A stretch of 64,000 nt of DNA from positions 49,026,086-49,090,085 of the forward strand of contig CP154955.1 in NCBI GenBank assembly GCA_039621445.1, given 5' to 3'. Numbering within the stretch: position 1 is the stretch's first letter; the number at the start of each line of letters is the position of its first letter. This document shows, piece by piece, positions 35,401 to 46,939 of the stretch. The notes beneath the pieces were generated by a model that was given only the letters and a program-made list of their open reading frames with translations, had not been told where the DNA came from and made no database searches. The stretch is from Euglena gracilis (taxonomy: Eukaryota; Euglenida; Euglenophyceae; Euglenales). A program made the position numbers and the translations under genes.

Positions 35401-35582
35401 GCCATGAACCAACCAACCAAGTTACACCCAAAAAGCCACCTAAAATGCCAAAATGAAGCTTTTTTTTGTGTGTACATGCTTGAAACCGTGTATTGGGGCT
35501 CTGGCTTCACGCCCGAACCGGCGTTGTGGACGCCGGTTCGGCGCAGAAATTTCTGCGCCGAACCGGTGTCCAGGACGCCGTT

Positions 35583-36681
35583 TCGGGCGGGAAAACGGCG
35601 TCCTGGGGACCGAAAATGAAAAGTGCCAAAAAGTGTCCAAAATGGTTTGTAGACATGAGGCAATCATATCTAAGCACTTTTTGGGGGGTATTTGGCCAGA
35701 AATTGGGCTATTTTGTGCAACAATTTCCATTTGGCCAAATCTGGGGATTTTCTGAAATAGAATACCATGCAGCAGGGCTGAAATCTAAGGCCATCTAAAA
35801 ACCTTGAGAAGGGTTATCGATCAAGGGGCAACATGGCAGGTGAACAGTGGATTTTGGAATTTGCGAAAAGGGTCCAAAAATCGTAATTCTGAAGAAACCC
35901 AAGGGGTCCAGCTAAAATTTCCTAACCATAATTCTGAAAAACCCAGGGGAGGGTCCAACCAATTTTGAAAACACCCAGGGGGGCCAAAATTTCCCAACCG
36001 TAATTAACATTTCCCAACAACTTTGAAAAATTCCCGGGGGGGTTTCCAGCCAAAATTTCCCAACCGTACTTCTGAAAAACCCTAGGGGGGGCTCCAGCCA
36101 ATTTTTTTTTCAACCGTGTTTGTGAAGAAACCCAGCCAAAATTTCTGAACCGGAATTCTGAAAAAAGGGGGGATCAAATCCCAACCATAACCATTTCTGG
36201 AAAAAAACCAGCGGGGTCCAACCGAAAATTCGGCATTGCAAATCTGAAAAAATCTGGGGGGGGTCCAGCCAAACTTTCCCAACCGTGATTCTGAAAAAAC
36301 CTAGGGGTGGTCCAACCAAAAAAAAATTCCAAATCGTAATTCTGAAAAAAAAAACCTTTCGATTGATGGGTAACATGGCATCAGACGGATGAAAACTTCA
36401 ATCGGCCGATCGACATGGCCATGAGCCCAAAGGATCCCAAAAATGCCCAAAAATGTTCAGAAACTGGGTATTTAGGGCGAAATTGGCCTTTATTCCTTGA
36501 ACGCCGGTTCGGGCGTGAAGCCAGAGCCCCTAATCCACGGTTTCAACAACTTTGTCCAGAACGCCGGTTCGAGCGTGAAGCCGTGTTCCAGAACGCCGGT
36601 TCGGGCGGCAGCCCAAACCGGCGTTCTGGAACACGGCTTCACGCCCGAATCGGCGTTCTGGACACAGTTTTCGTATCAGAA
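35583..36681. repeat. Dispersed repeat, full copy (partner at 57.2 kb)
   Basis: Starts with GGGCGGGAAAACGGCGTCC and runs through AATTCTGAAAAACCC-type imperfect tandem units to CGTATCAGAAA. The segments 35583-36112 and 36615-36681 are found joined at 57199-57796 in the same orientation. ACGCCGGTTCGGGCG palindromes occur at both ends. Confidence 0.8.
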
Positions 36682-36859
36682 AATTGCGCCTCCACAACAT
36701 CCATTTTGGCATTGGGTTGGATTTTGGTGGGATTGAGAGCACCTAAAACAGGCCAAAAGATGCCCCTTTTTTGCCTTGTGTTCCAAGAATCCTTCACAAA
36801 AACTGCAAAAACACTGTGCTGTTCCCGTCCCCCCATGGTGGGCATTTTTTTTGTTTTTT

Positions 36860-37770
36860 TTATAAAAAAAACAACGTGTTTTTTTTAAAAAAAAACTGTA
36901 AAAAAAACATCAAAAAAAAACAAAAGGAAAATTTCATTGAAAAAACTCGTTATGAAACTCCCAAACCATACTTTGAATCCTACTAAGTTCAAAAACTGCC
37001 AAAAATGGTCAAAAACATCCAAAAATGCAACAAAATGGAATTTTATGTCTTTTTCATTTTTTGTGCAAGGAAATTTTTGGCAGAAATTACCCAAAAGTTG
37101 CCAAAAATCATTGAAAATGTGCATTCAAAAAATTTTCCCTACAAAACCCACTGGGCGTTTTTTTTTATAAAAAACATTGTTAGAATTAAAAAAAACAACA
37201 ACAAAAAACAACGTCAAAAAAAAACAGGCCGGCCCAATATGCGTCCCCCCAATGGAAACAGTAAGGGGGGGGACAGTAAAGGGGGGGGGCATGGTACCTG
37301 GCCTCCCAGGAAAGCGCGTTACAAACACGTGTGCATTGTCTGGAAAGCGTGTTTACTCTTTTTTGTAACACGTGTAACATGTGTTAAGGGACGGAAAGCG
37401 TGTTTACTTGGCGTTTTTATTTGTTTTTTTAAAAAAAACAAAGCAACGTGTTTTTTTCAAAAAAAACGCCAAAAAAAACATCAAAAAAAACAAAAGGAAA
37501 ATTTCATTGAAAAAACTCGTTATGAAACACCCAAACCATACTTCGAATCCTACTAAGTTCAAAAATTGCCAAAAAAATGGTTAAAAACATTCAAAAAATG
37601 CAAAAAAAATGCAACTTTAGGACTTTTTTCATTTTTTGTTTTAGGAAATATTTGGCAGAAATGCCCCAAAACTTGCCAAAAATGATTGAAAATATGCATT
37701 CAAAAAATTTTCCGAGCAAAACCTTGTTGGCGTTTTTTTTTTGGAAAAAACATTGTTAGAATTAAAAAAA
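36860..37770 (+). repeat. Tandem duplication, about 569-bp period, A-rich
   Basis: GAAAAAACTCGTTATGAAA followed by CAAACCATACTT, then TTTTTCATTTTTTGT and CAAAAAATTTTCC, occurs at about 36940-37140 and again at about 37509-37710. A G-run segment ending GGGGGGGCATGGTACC lies between the copies. No coding function is inferred. Confidence 0.8.
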
Positions 37771-38090
37771 AAACAAAAAAACAAAGTCCAAAAAAAACAG
37801 GTTGCCAACTATGGCGTGTTTACCCTGGTCTTGAACACGTGCACATTATAGGAAAACGTGTTAAAAACACGTGTACATCACTGCTGTACACGTAGACTGA
37901 GCACGGTTTTCATGGCCGGTGTACATAATGGACTTAACACGGTTTCAAATGGTGAACTTCGCTTGGGGGGGTCCAAAATCCCAAAGTTTACCGCTTGAGC
38001 TCGACCCATGAAAGATCCCGCACCTTGAACGCTCCGGAGATCAGGCGGTGAACTTTGGGTTTTTCGGCGGGACCCCCCCACCCCCCCTCT

Positions 38091-38215
38091 TCATGGACGA
38101 ACTTCACCGGTGAACTTCACCGGTGAACTTCACCAGTGAAGTTTCTGCATGAAATTCCTTTAGGGGCGGAGCCCCCAACCCCCCCCCCACCCCTGCCTAA
38201 CCTCCTCCGAAACTA
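38091..38215 (-). repeat. X-family terminus (inverted relative to X1)
   Basis: Repeated GAACTTCACCGGTGAACTTC palindromes followed by a C run and CACCCCTGCCTAACCTCC. These are the same terminal elements as at 45.10-45.21 kb and, inverted, at 38.51-38.64 kb. Confidence 0.6.
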
Positions 38216-38514
38216 CTTATAGGTGTTGGAACGACAGTTTACATTCACCCTTGCCAGAGAAAAATCTAAACAATTGGTCTGGAGTTTCTACACCAACCTG
38301 TCAAATGACACTGACCTGTCTGCCGGTTGCCACCTCCCTTACTCCCATTAAACATCTTTTTGTTCACCACCTGTTGGGCTTGGTGAACCCACCCCCCTCC
38401 ACATGAATCCAATCCGCTTCACACTCCCATCCTCTCCTTGGTCTGAAATCAACGTCACTATAACCACATGTTCGAGACCAAAGTCTGTGACAAGAACTGT
38501 GTTTGGGCCAAGTG

Positions 38515-39990
38515 TTAGGGAGGTTAGGCAGTACGGGGGGGGGGGGGGGGCTGTGGACCCCCCGGTGAACTTCACCGATGAACGTTCACCGGGGGGGGGG
38601 TACGTTCAGCGGTGAAGTTCACCGGTGAAGTTCACCGGTGAATAGCAATGGCCAAAAGTTTTCAAAAGGCCTGAAATTTCAGTAAAGTGAAATTTGCACG
38701 GTTTTATTGCATTTTTCCATATTTTCATGAAATCTCAGAAAATTGAAATCTAGAAAATTTCAAAGCATTCGCGGCGATCGCGGACGGAGGGACTTCCTAA
38801 TTGGGAGCAAAACCGGTGTGTTCTCCCCTTGAAATTCGTTGTTTTTCTTTGTTTGGAACTCAGAATCCAACTATTTGAAAGATAAGGAATATATTGATGC
38901 AGTATTTATTGTACGTCGAAGCAGGTGTGCCCCGCTGAAGGTGACTTTTGAAGAATTGTTCTCCTGGTCTTTTCTGGTGCATCTAGACCACTTTTGAAAA
39001 ATTGCCATTTTTTTCAAAATACGCTCCGCTGGGTGACAATTTTGAGTGCCACCCTCTTGTGTGGCAGGTCTTCTATTGTGCTTTCTGTTTTTCTATCATT
39101 TTCTGGCGGTCCATATGGTTTTCTGGTGGTGTTTTACATGAAGGAACTTTTGCTTCCATTTCACAGAGAACACTTGCTGCAGCTCTGTCTTTGACCTGTG
39201 TTTTGGGAGTGTTTTCACCTGGCATTGTCTGCTTTTAGTTTTAGGACATGTGGCTTCATTCTGGAATTTTGCCAGATTTGCCAATGATCTTTTTTCCGTC
39301 CCATTTGTCCGATTCTTCCACTCACAGGTTCTACGTGTAGAATGTGAAGTTTAGTCAAAGAAGAAGAAGAAGAAGTGAAGGTATTGGCAGCTGTTGTCAG
39401 GGTCCTGTGTTTTGCAGAAAAAACACAGGGCTCTGTTGTTGTTAATTGCGCACTTTCTTTTTTGGTTTACTCCTTTGCTTGTGGTTCTGGACTGGAATCT
39501 TTATCTGTCAAAAGGGTTTTCTTCTTGCAGCATGTTCTGAAAACTGTCACCCCCCCCCCCAGGGCTGTGCGGGAATCCCCTCAACCTGGGGGCCAACCCC
39601 CCCCCACCAGGGCTTTCCGTATTCCTAGCGGTGCCAATTTTTAGTGCCGTGGTGAGCGGTGGGTTTGCCCCCCCCCCCGGACAGCCCAGGTGCCAGGGGT
39701 TTTTTGTTGAAAAAACTTTTTCGGAAGAAACTGGGATTTCAAGCTGGTAACACACAAGCTGGGGGAAAGTCCCCCTTTTTGAACACGACGGCTTCCGCTG
39801 GACTCCTTCCCAACTGCGAACGCAAAATTTTCTTACATCCAGGACTGCGCAAGCTTCATAGGGAGACCTCTGGGACGGCAGCCAATAGCCGGCAAGACGA
39901 CCAGCCCCCTTTTGTCTAACTTCCGACGCCTGTTTTAAAACTGATTTAAAACGATGTTTTACAAGACGGATAAAAGACGAGGCCCACACT
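38515..39990 (+). repeat. Long repeat copy X1
   Basis: Begins at GGTTAGGCAGTACGG with GGTGAAGTTCACC palindromes and continues for about 1.5 kb. The stretch 38770-39400 is nearly identical in inverted orientation to 44590-43940 (X2), and the GGGATTCCC and GGATAAAAGACGAGGC parts also match. X1 lacks the 168-bp insertion present in X2. Open frames in both copies are conserved only as much as the DNA. Confidence 0.8.
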
Positions 39991-40146
39991 GCCAGTGCAA
40001 TGAAGAATTTCAGTTTCCACAGGTCGCAAATATTAATAGTCAATGAAAATCGAACTTTTCATGGTCCACAGAATTACTTATAAAAGCCGTGAAATTTCAT
40101 GAAAGTTACTTACGTGAAAGATTACGGCCTTTGCTACCGGTGAACT

Positions 40147-41163
40147 TCACTGTTTTGATGGTTGGGGGCGACCAGGGGGGGGGAGGGGTGTACCATGGTG
40201 CCAACAAAATTTTCCTTCAAAAAATTGCGAAAATCGCCGGTGGCGTGGTGAGGGGGTCCGGCTAGGGGGGGGGGTAAATGGCATGGCGAGGCCCTCAGAG
40301 AGGGGGGGGGGGGTGTACCAACCCCCCCACCCGGCGCGTTGAGCCAAGGAGGTGAGGAAGTCTTGGACCGCTGCATGTCGCTTGTAAAGGTTGTTGAATT
40401 TGCAACATAACAAGTGTGTCCAGAAACATCCAATGTACCTTGGCATTTCGGGCAGAATGTCCTTCCCGACGAAACACCTTCTGTGAGCGGCATGCCAATG
40501 TTTCACTGCAAAATACAGCGAAATTTGGCAGAAGGCAACAAAGTGCGGGTGCCCGTGCTAGGGGTGGCAGCCAGCCGCCCAAGCCATGGCATGTGGCTGA
40601 CATTGACTCGCAAATCGGACTTGGTCGGTGGGGGGCAGGTTCTTTGCTAGCAATGTTTGCCGTGCTGTGGAAAATTGTCCATTCCACCACTTTTGAGAGG
40701 TGTGAGGGCTTTGCGCATCGTTCAAGAGTGACACGTCGTCGACCCATTGCACCAGTGGGGCAACGTTTCCAAGGATGGGGGTTGCTTCCTGAAGGCACAC
40801 CAAAGTGTCGGAGGGAGCCCTTGGGAACCCGGAAGGAATACCAAGTGTTTCGGGGCCACGACGGATGTATTCCACAATGCCAGCAACCCGAGCTGGGTGG
40901 ATCAGAGATGCCGAGACCACCGAGCCGGATGGGGAGACAAATCTGTTCCCATTGTTCAGGGGAACAAGGGCCCCAACCATGCCTTCAAAGCAGTGTCGGA
41001 GGGTCGTATGGAAAGTTGCGCATTCTGGGCGGCCCATGGAAAGGAGTGTTGCACGAAGAAGGTCATTGGGGGTGCTACCCTCGTGACCCCCCCCCGTGAC
41101 CCCCCCCCCGTGACCCGCCCGTGACCCGAGAATCGAGCCTTCAATTTTCATACAATGCATCAA
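40147..41163 (-). pseudogene. Reverse transcriptase, C-terminal part, broken
   Basis: Minus-strand pieces in shifted frames: RATLLSMGRPECATFHTTLR, then ETLGIPSGF and APLVQWVDDVSLLNDAQS, LPPTDQVRFASQ, then a Cys/His segment followed by NNLYKRHAAVQDFLTSLAQR. This order (post-polymerase linker, Cys-His region, then the R-H-x-x-x-x-D helix) is that of the C-terminal part of a common family of retroelement reverse transcriptases. The catalytic YxDD region is absent here. Frames change at least twice, so it is a decayed copy. The matching N-terminal part lies at 53.05-53.72 kb on the same strand. Confidence 0.6.
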
Positions 41164-41245
41164 CCTTCATCACTTCAGCCTTTCTTTTCATTCATCATTT
41201 CAGCCTGCTTTTTGATGTGTAGGTGGCGTTTTTGGTTGCTTTTCA

Positions 41246-42276
41246 TCAATTTTCTGGTTCAAACCATTGAAAGTTTGCCTTGACATGGTCTAAAAATGGA
41301 AAGAAATGCCAAGATTTGAGGGGAAAATTTTTCGACCCAAACAATGGCGCTTCTTTGCCACATGAATTTGACCCTAACAATTGGCAAAAGGGGAGATTGC
41401 GCAAGTACGAAATAATTTCATGGCAAAAAGGGGGGAGGAAACATGAAATTGTGGAAGAAATTGTGGAACATTGTGGAAGAAACCCCCCAAAACAGAAAAT
41501 AATTGTCCTCATCACCTTCCATTTGGACAACCAAACCCCTTTTTGGAACCCAACGTCCAAACGCACCTCCACACCCAGGAATGCCCACGGGTCTTGTCCC
41601 CTTAAAAAAAAAGTGTCAAAAATTGGTGCATTGGTGAATTGGTGCAACCAAAACAGATTCTTTGGCTACTTTTTTCAAAGATGGCAATGAAAAAAATTTG
41701 GTCTTTTGTGTTTTTTTTAAAAAAAACGCCAACGAGGGTTTGGGAAAATTTTTGGGAAAAAACACAGTCTCACCTCAGTGATGGTGAAGACGAGTAGCTG
41801 TTGCGCCTTGTTTCCGCTTCATCCAAGTCCGTCAGACTGGGTGGTCTTCAAAAATGCGAGTTCTTGATTTTTTTTGCCTCTTGTTCCTCAAAAGTTGGCC
41901 GGCGATGAAGGAACCTCAGTTGCAAAACCCATGCCGAGAGGTGGGGGGGGGGGGGCAAATAATGTGTTTTCAAAGAAAAATCCACTTTTTCAACAAAAAA
42001 AAACACGCTTTTTGCTAGCTTTGTTTTTTTCCCCTTCAAAAATAGCCACTTTGGGCCATTTTTTCAAAAATGGGCCAAAATGCATCCCAAAAAATGTAAC
42101 GGTCAAGAAAATCCTGACAAAATTCCTAATCAAAAAAAAAATAAAAAAATGACCAATTTTGGACATAAAAATCACCCCAAAAACGACCACTTTCAAACTA
42201 AAAGGCATTTTTTTTGTTCAAAAATGGCCCCAAAATGGCCAAAAATGATCCAAAAATGATTTTAGGATGTGTGTCC
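41246..42276 (-). repeat. Inverted repeat arm A-prime
   Basis: Inverted partner of 52.32-52.80 kb: CCAAAAATGATTTTAGGATG, TTTTTTCAAAAATGGGCC and GCATCCCAAAAAATGT on this side match GCATCCTAAAATC, GGCCATTTTTGAAAAAA and ACATTTTTTGGGATGC on the other. It includes the CTTCTCGTGATGGG continuation beyond the MITE at 42277-42618. The arms enclose about 10 kb. Confidence 0.7.
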
Positions 42277-42618
42277 GGCTCCCGGATCTGGCCTGGGGGG
42301 GGGGTTGTGGGCCGACCCTAGGGTCGGCCCACGGTCGCCAAAGGTTGCCAAAGGTCGCTATGGGTATTTCCTACTCAGTCTTTTTTTGCCATGTAGCGGC
42401 GTAGGCAACTGTTCCAGGGCCCTAAAAAAAAAAATCCCTTGTGTGTGCACCTCCTTTTGTGTGTAAGTTGTGCTAATTTGCCGTGGAGCGCATTTTTTGA
42501 CATCAACCCACCCACGACCTTTGGCGACCATGGCGACCTTTGGCGACCTTTGGCGACCGTGGGCCGACCCTAGGGTCGGCCCACAACCCCCCCCCCCCCC
42601 CCGCCCGATCTACCCCCC
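42277..42618. mobile_element. MULE-like MITE, 10-bp TSD ATGTGTGTCC
   Basis: The left end GGCTCCCGGATCTGGCCTGG and the right end CGCCCGATCTACCCCCC match the two ends of the 6.3-kb element at 45215-51510. ATGTGTGTCC is present at 42267-42276 and 42619-42628. Internally it carries GTGGGCCGACCCTAGGGTCG palindromes and GCGACCTTTGGCGACC units near both ends. The uninterrupted target can be compared with the inverted copy near 52.30 kb. Non-coding, 342 bp. Confidence 0.85.
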
Positions 42619-43074
42619 ATGTGTGTCCCCCTTCTCGTGATGGGCTGCAACAACATGGATGCTGCCTCCCGACCACCTCCAAAGTGGCATACCTCACCCC
42701 CCCCCCCTATTTGGCTAATGGCCGGGCTCCTTCAGACCCCCCATTGGCCAAGTAGGGGGGGGGGCAATTAGGGGGGGGGCTCGAGGACCCCGACCCCATA
42801 ATTTTTGACGTGTGCAAAATTGGTCGATTTTTCGTGCATTTTTGGATTGGTCATGACTTTTTCTTATCCGGCAATTTTTAACATTTTCAAAATGGACGTT
42901 TTTGGAGGTTTTCTGAGCCCTTGCCGAAATTGGCCAAAGTTGGCCAAGGGAACGTCCATTGGCCAATTGGGCTAACCCCCCCCCCCTTAATTGGCTAATG
43001 GACCTCCCTTAAGGACCCCCCAATTAGCCAATTAGGGGGGGGGGGGCAATTAGGGGGGGGGGGTACTTCCCCCG

Positions 43075-45204
43075 TGACCAGTGTGGGCCTCGTCTTTTAT
43101 CAGTCGTTTAAAACATCGTTTTAAATCAGTTTAAAACCGTCGTCGAAAATCAAAAAGACGGGTTTTCGACAGTATGGAAAAAGACATAGGGGGCCGGACG
43201 TCTTGCCGGCTTAGGGAGGCCATCCCAGCGGTCGCCGTGGGGAGCTTGCCAGCCAAGGGAGGCCATTCCAGCGCTCGCTCTGGGGGCTTGCTGCACCAAA
43301 TTCCACTGATGAAACGACTTTGGCACAGTCCAAGAGCTAAGAAAATTTTGCGTTCGCAGTTAGGTAGGGGTGCAGCCGAAGCCGTCATCGTGTTCAAAAA
43401 AGGGGGGTCTTTGGTGCAAAAGTTTTCTTCCCAATGCCACCAGCTTGAAATCCCAGTTGCTTCTTCCGAAAAAAGTTTTTTCACCAAAAAATCCCCTGGC
43501 ACCCGGCTTCTACGGGGGGGGGGGGGGAGAGGGGGGCAAACCCACACCACGCCACAAAAAATTGGTGCCGGGGTTGGAACCCCCCAGGTTGAGGGGATTC
43601 CCGTACAGCCCTGTCTGACACATACTCCAAGAAGAAAACCCTTTTGACAGAGAAAATTTTCAGGAAGACAAAGGCTGGAAACACAGGCACAACGCAGGGA
43701 GAAAACCAAAAAAAGAAAGTGCACGATTACCCCCCCCCATATTGTCCCCCCCCCCCATATTGTCCCTCGGCCCGGCCGACGAGGGGTTTTTTTGGCTCGG
43801 TCAATGAAATTTCCTTTGGTACCCCCATATTGTCCCCCCCCCCATATTGTCCCGTCGGGCCTCCGGGGGAGAGGTCGGTGGGACAATATGGGGGGGGTAA
43901 CAACAACAGAGTCCTGTGTTTTTTCTGCAAAACACCACAGGACCCTGACAACAGCTGCCAATACCTTCACGTCCTCTTCTTCTTTTGTAACTTCTTTGAC
44001 TTTACGTTCTACACGTAGAACCTGTGAGTGGAAGAATCATACATGAAACACAGCATGACAACATGGATGACAGACGGATGGGATGGAAAAAAAGAACAAT
44101 GGCAAATCTGGCAAAAATCCAGAATGAAGCCACATGTCCTAAGATTAGAAGCACACAATGCTAGGTGAAAACACTCCCAAAACACAGGTCAAAGACACAG
44201 CTGCAGCAAGTGTTCTCTGTGAAATGGAAGCAAAAGCTTCTTCATGTAAAACACCACCAGAAAACGATATGGACCGACAGAAAATGATAGAAAAACAGAA
44301 CGCACAATAGAAGACCTGCCACACAAGAGGGTGGCACTCAAAATTGTCACCCAGCGGAGCGTATTTTGGAAAAAATGGCAAATTTTTGAAAGTGGTCTAG
44401 ATGCACCAGAAAAGACCAGGAGAACAATTCTTCAAAAGTCACCTTCAGCGGGGCACACCTGCTTCGACGTACAATAAATACTGCATCAATATATTCCTTA
44501 TCCTTCAAATAGTTGGATTCTGAGTTCCAGACAAAGAATAACAACAAATTTCAGGGGGAGAACACACCGGTTCTGCTCCCAATTAGGAAGTCCTTCCGTT
44601 CGCGATCGCCGCGAATGATTAAAACTGTCGTGTTTTTTTTCCCGAAGAAAAAGACGGAAAAAGACGTATAAGACGGCGTCGAATTGTCGGAATGGTCTTT
44701 TATTCGTAAAAATGACTTTGGCACCACACTGCCCGTGACCCCCCCCGTGACCCCCCCCCGTGACCCCCCTGTGACCCGCACCACCCCCATTGGAGATCAG
44801 GCAGTAGACTTTGGTCATTTTGACCCCCCCCCCTCCCCCCCCCCCTATGGTGAAGTTCACCGTTTGAAAGTTCACCGGGGGGGTCCCGGACCCCCTCCCC
44901 CCCCCCCCTCTGCCTAACCCATCGGTGAACTTCACCGGTGAAGTTCACCAAGAGAGTACTTTTTTGGCCAAAAATGGCCAAAAATGGCATTTTGGGCAAG
45001 TTTTCGGAAATTTTGATAAAATTCCATGAAGCATCAACCTCAAAATGACCATTTTGAGAGGAAAGGAGCAAAATTTTACCCATGAAAATTTCACCCCCAA
45101 CCATCAAAACGGTGAACTTCACCGCCAAAAGTACCCCCCCCCTCCCCCCCAGTGAATGTTCACCGGTGAACTTCACCGGGGGGGTCCACAGCCCCCCCCC
45201 CACC
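43075..45204 (-). repeat. Long repeat copy X2 (inverted relative to X1)
   Basis: Nearly identical to X1 in opposite orientation over 43.08-44.64 kb, then diverges and resumes with GGTGAACTTCACCG palindromes and CACCCCTGCC at 45.10-45.21 kb. It contains a 168-bp TA-flanked insertion (43730-43897) missing from X1. The 6.3-kb transposon begins immediately to its right. Confidence 0.8.
43730..43897. mobile_element. TA-flanked MITE with CCCCCCATATTGTCCC termini
   Basis: Starts with C-run CATATTGTCCC (twice in tandem) and ends GGGACAATATGGGGGG. TA occurs at 43728-43729 and 43898-43899. The paralogous X1 copy has a single TA and no insert at the corresponding place (AATTAACAACAAC in the same orientation), an empty site. 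Fits a Tc1/mariner-type non-autonomous element. Internal repeats suggest one copy inserted in another. Confidence 0.8.
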
Positions 45205-45214
45205 CCTGCCTAAC
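45205..45214. repeat. Target-site duplication, left, CCTGCCTAAC
   Basis: The 10-bp sequence CCTGCCTAAC precedes the 6.3-kb element and is repeated at 51511-51520. The length matches the TSD of the related MITE at 42277-42618. Confidence 0.8.
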
Positions 45215-45775
45215 GGGGGGTAGATCTGGCCTGGGGGGGCCCCCACAGGGGTCCCCGAACACCCAAAACTGGCCCAAAATCGCGCAACCAGACCCCGGGA
45301 ACCGCAAAAAACGGTCAAACCCCCCCCTAAACCTGATGATTGACCCCCTGGTTTGGGCTGCAACTCCTCGTCTAGCCCGACATACGGCCAATTTACGGTT
45401 TCGGGCCCCGAACGGGCCCGAAATGGCCAAAACTGGTCAAACTGGGGTTGTGGGCCGACCCTAGGGTCGGCCCACGGTCGCCAAAGGTCGCCCCATAGGC
45501 CGTCCGGGAGACCCCCCTAGTGGGCCGACCCTAGGGTCGCCAGCTCCAGGGTCGACTTAGGGTCGTGGGCCGACCCTAGGATCGACTTAGGGTCGGCCCG
45601 CGCCACGACCCCCCCCCCCCTACAACCCTAGGGTCGAGTTAGGGTCGGCCCACCCCACGACCCCCCCCCACAACTGCAGGGTGGACTTAGGGTTGCCCAC
45701 CCACCGACCTCCCCCCCAAGATTTGAATGTTTGAAGTTATTTTCATCAACCTCTAATTTACTTGCAGAAACCACC

Positions 45776-45953
45776 ATGTCTACTGCTGCTGCCCATGCGG
45801 CCCATGTGGCCCCCACTTGTGTGGATGCTGAGGCCGCTCGTCATTGGGCATGCAACTGTGGCTCTCCAAAAGGCTTTCACTATGTTTGCGAAATATGTAA
45901 GGCTGTGTTTCCGAGGCCCTCAAAAATTATTCGTCATTTTGAGGCCCAAACAT
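45776..45953 (+). CDS. Transposase exon 1: C2HC zinc finger
   Basis: An ATG at 45776 (context ACCACCATGT) follows a TTGCAG acceptor, so a non-coding leader exon may precede it. The protein begins MSTAAAHAAHVAPTCVDAEA and reaches the finger VCEICKAVFPRPSKIIRHFE, with the last Cys completed across a 95-nt intron (45954-46048). A C-x2-C...H...C pattern is typical of DNA-binding fingers in transposases. It should recognise the element's own ends. Confidence 0.7.
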
Positions 45954-46048
45954 GTCTCCTTTGATGGTTCCCAGGGGGGGTTGCTGAAATAGTGCTGCAT
46001 GGAAAAACAATGACACCTCCAATAAAAGTTTTGTGTGTCTTTTGGTAG

Positions 46049-46470
46049 GTGTCTCTCTCCATCAGACATAGAGAATCAAACTGCAAAAACACGCACCGGG
46101 GTCTGTGAGTCCTCAATTGTCTACCAGTATGGCAAAAAACCCAATGCGAATTCTAGGGAGATATGCCTAAATCGCAAGAAAACGGCCAGGAAGGTGAGCC
46201 CAGCGGATTATGCGCCGCCACTGGTGGCTGTTGCACCACCAGTGGCCCCCACGAATGCGGAGTTGGCCGATTCAGATGGGACGGTGGTGAATACCGAGGC
46301 CAGAGATGAGGCTGCAGGGGTTGATGAAATGGGGATCACCGAAGGTGAATGTGCACCGGATGCTGTGGCAGATGCCGAGCCGACGGATGCAGTTGAGGAG
46401 CCTGGCAGCCCGGTGGCAGAGGAGTTGGACAGTCGCAGGGATCCAGGCATGGCTGGCCTTGGATTTTGTT
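46049..46470 (+). CDS. Transposase exon 2: acidic linker
   Basis: Joins in phase to exon 1 after TTGGTAG: SPSDIENQTAKTRTGVCESS, then a long Glu/Asp/Ala-rich stretch with EGECAPDAVADAEPTD. The 3' limit is uncertain because the reading runs into a T-rich patch near 46.5 kb; a GTTCTC donor is possible. The linker has no fold signature. Confidence 0.5.
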
Positions 46471-46939
46471 CTCAAAAACGTGAAACAACGAGCTTTTTTT
46501 TATTCCTTTTTTTTTTAACAATATTCCTTCACCTTATCCGGGATGCAAAATCAAACCTGTTTCTGTGTTTTTTTCTAAAATAAACGTTGCAAAGGTTCCT
46601 CGTGAGTAATTCGTTTTTAAAGGCACTGGACCCTACTGCCGGGAGAAAAAAATTCTGTGTGTGGTGATTTGAGACCACACTCAAATGTCACTCATCCAGC
46701 TATGCAAATGATAACTGTGGTCACAGCCGACTCTCGCATTCGTCGGAAAGACCCATTCGTTTGCACGTGGATGATGGCAGGTGCATTCTATCACCACGGA
46801 GCTACCACTACTGTACACATCCTTTTCCTCCGTTCCAGTTGTAGGGGTTTGTTGAGAAATTGCTTTGTGAGCGAGTTGAAAAGGGTTAGGCCAATTTTTA
46901 TCTCGCTCTGTTGCAAACAATGCACGGTGCTTGCTGGTC

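Larger units (their letters stand above)
31918..38090. other. Intergenic, repeat-dominated; no host gene recognised
   Basis: Contains a G-rich TIR element (32.40-32.74 kb), a 24-bp-type minisatellite (32.94-33.37 kb), poly-G modules (33.95-34.55 kb), an 8-bp-TSD MITE (34923-35400), a repeat with a partner at 57.2 kb (35.58-36.68 kb) and an A-rich tandem duplication (36.86-37.77 kb). Promoter elements of the RING-TPR-J gene should lie just above 31917, but none is recognisable. Confidence 0.6.

Noticed and set aside
39002-39238. ORF in X1 that is conserved in X2 (44145-44381)
   Set aside because: The two copies are nearly identical at the DNA level throughout, so frame conservation carries no information; the sequence has no recognisable domain.
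40416-41099. Plus-strand 227-codon ORF
   Set aside because: Overlaps the minus-strand RT C-terminal segments, whose motif order is recognisable; the plus frame has none.
41080-41120. CRISPR-like or clustered short repeats (GTGACCCCCCC units here, and at 44740)
   Set aside because: Direct homopolymer-rich units without unique spacers; simple repeat at the edges of X2 and the RT fragment.
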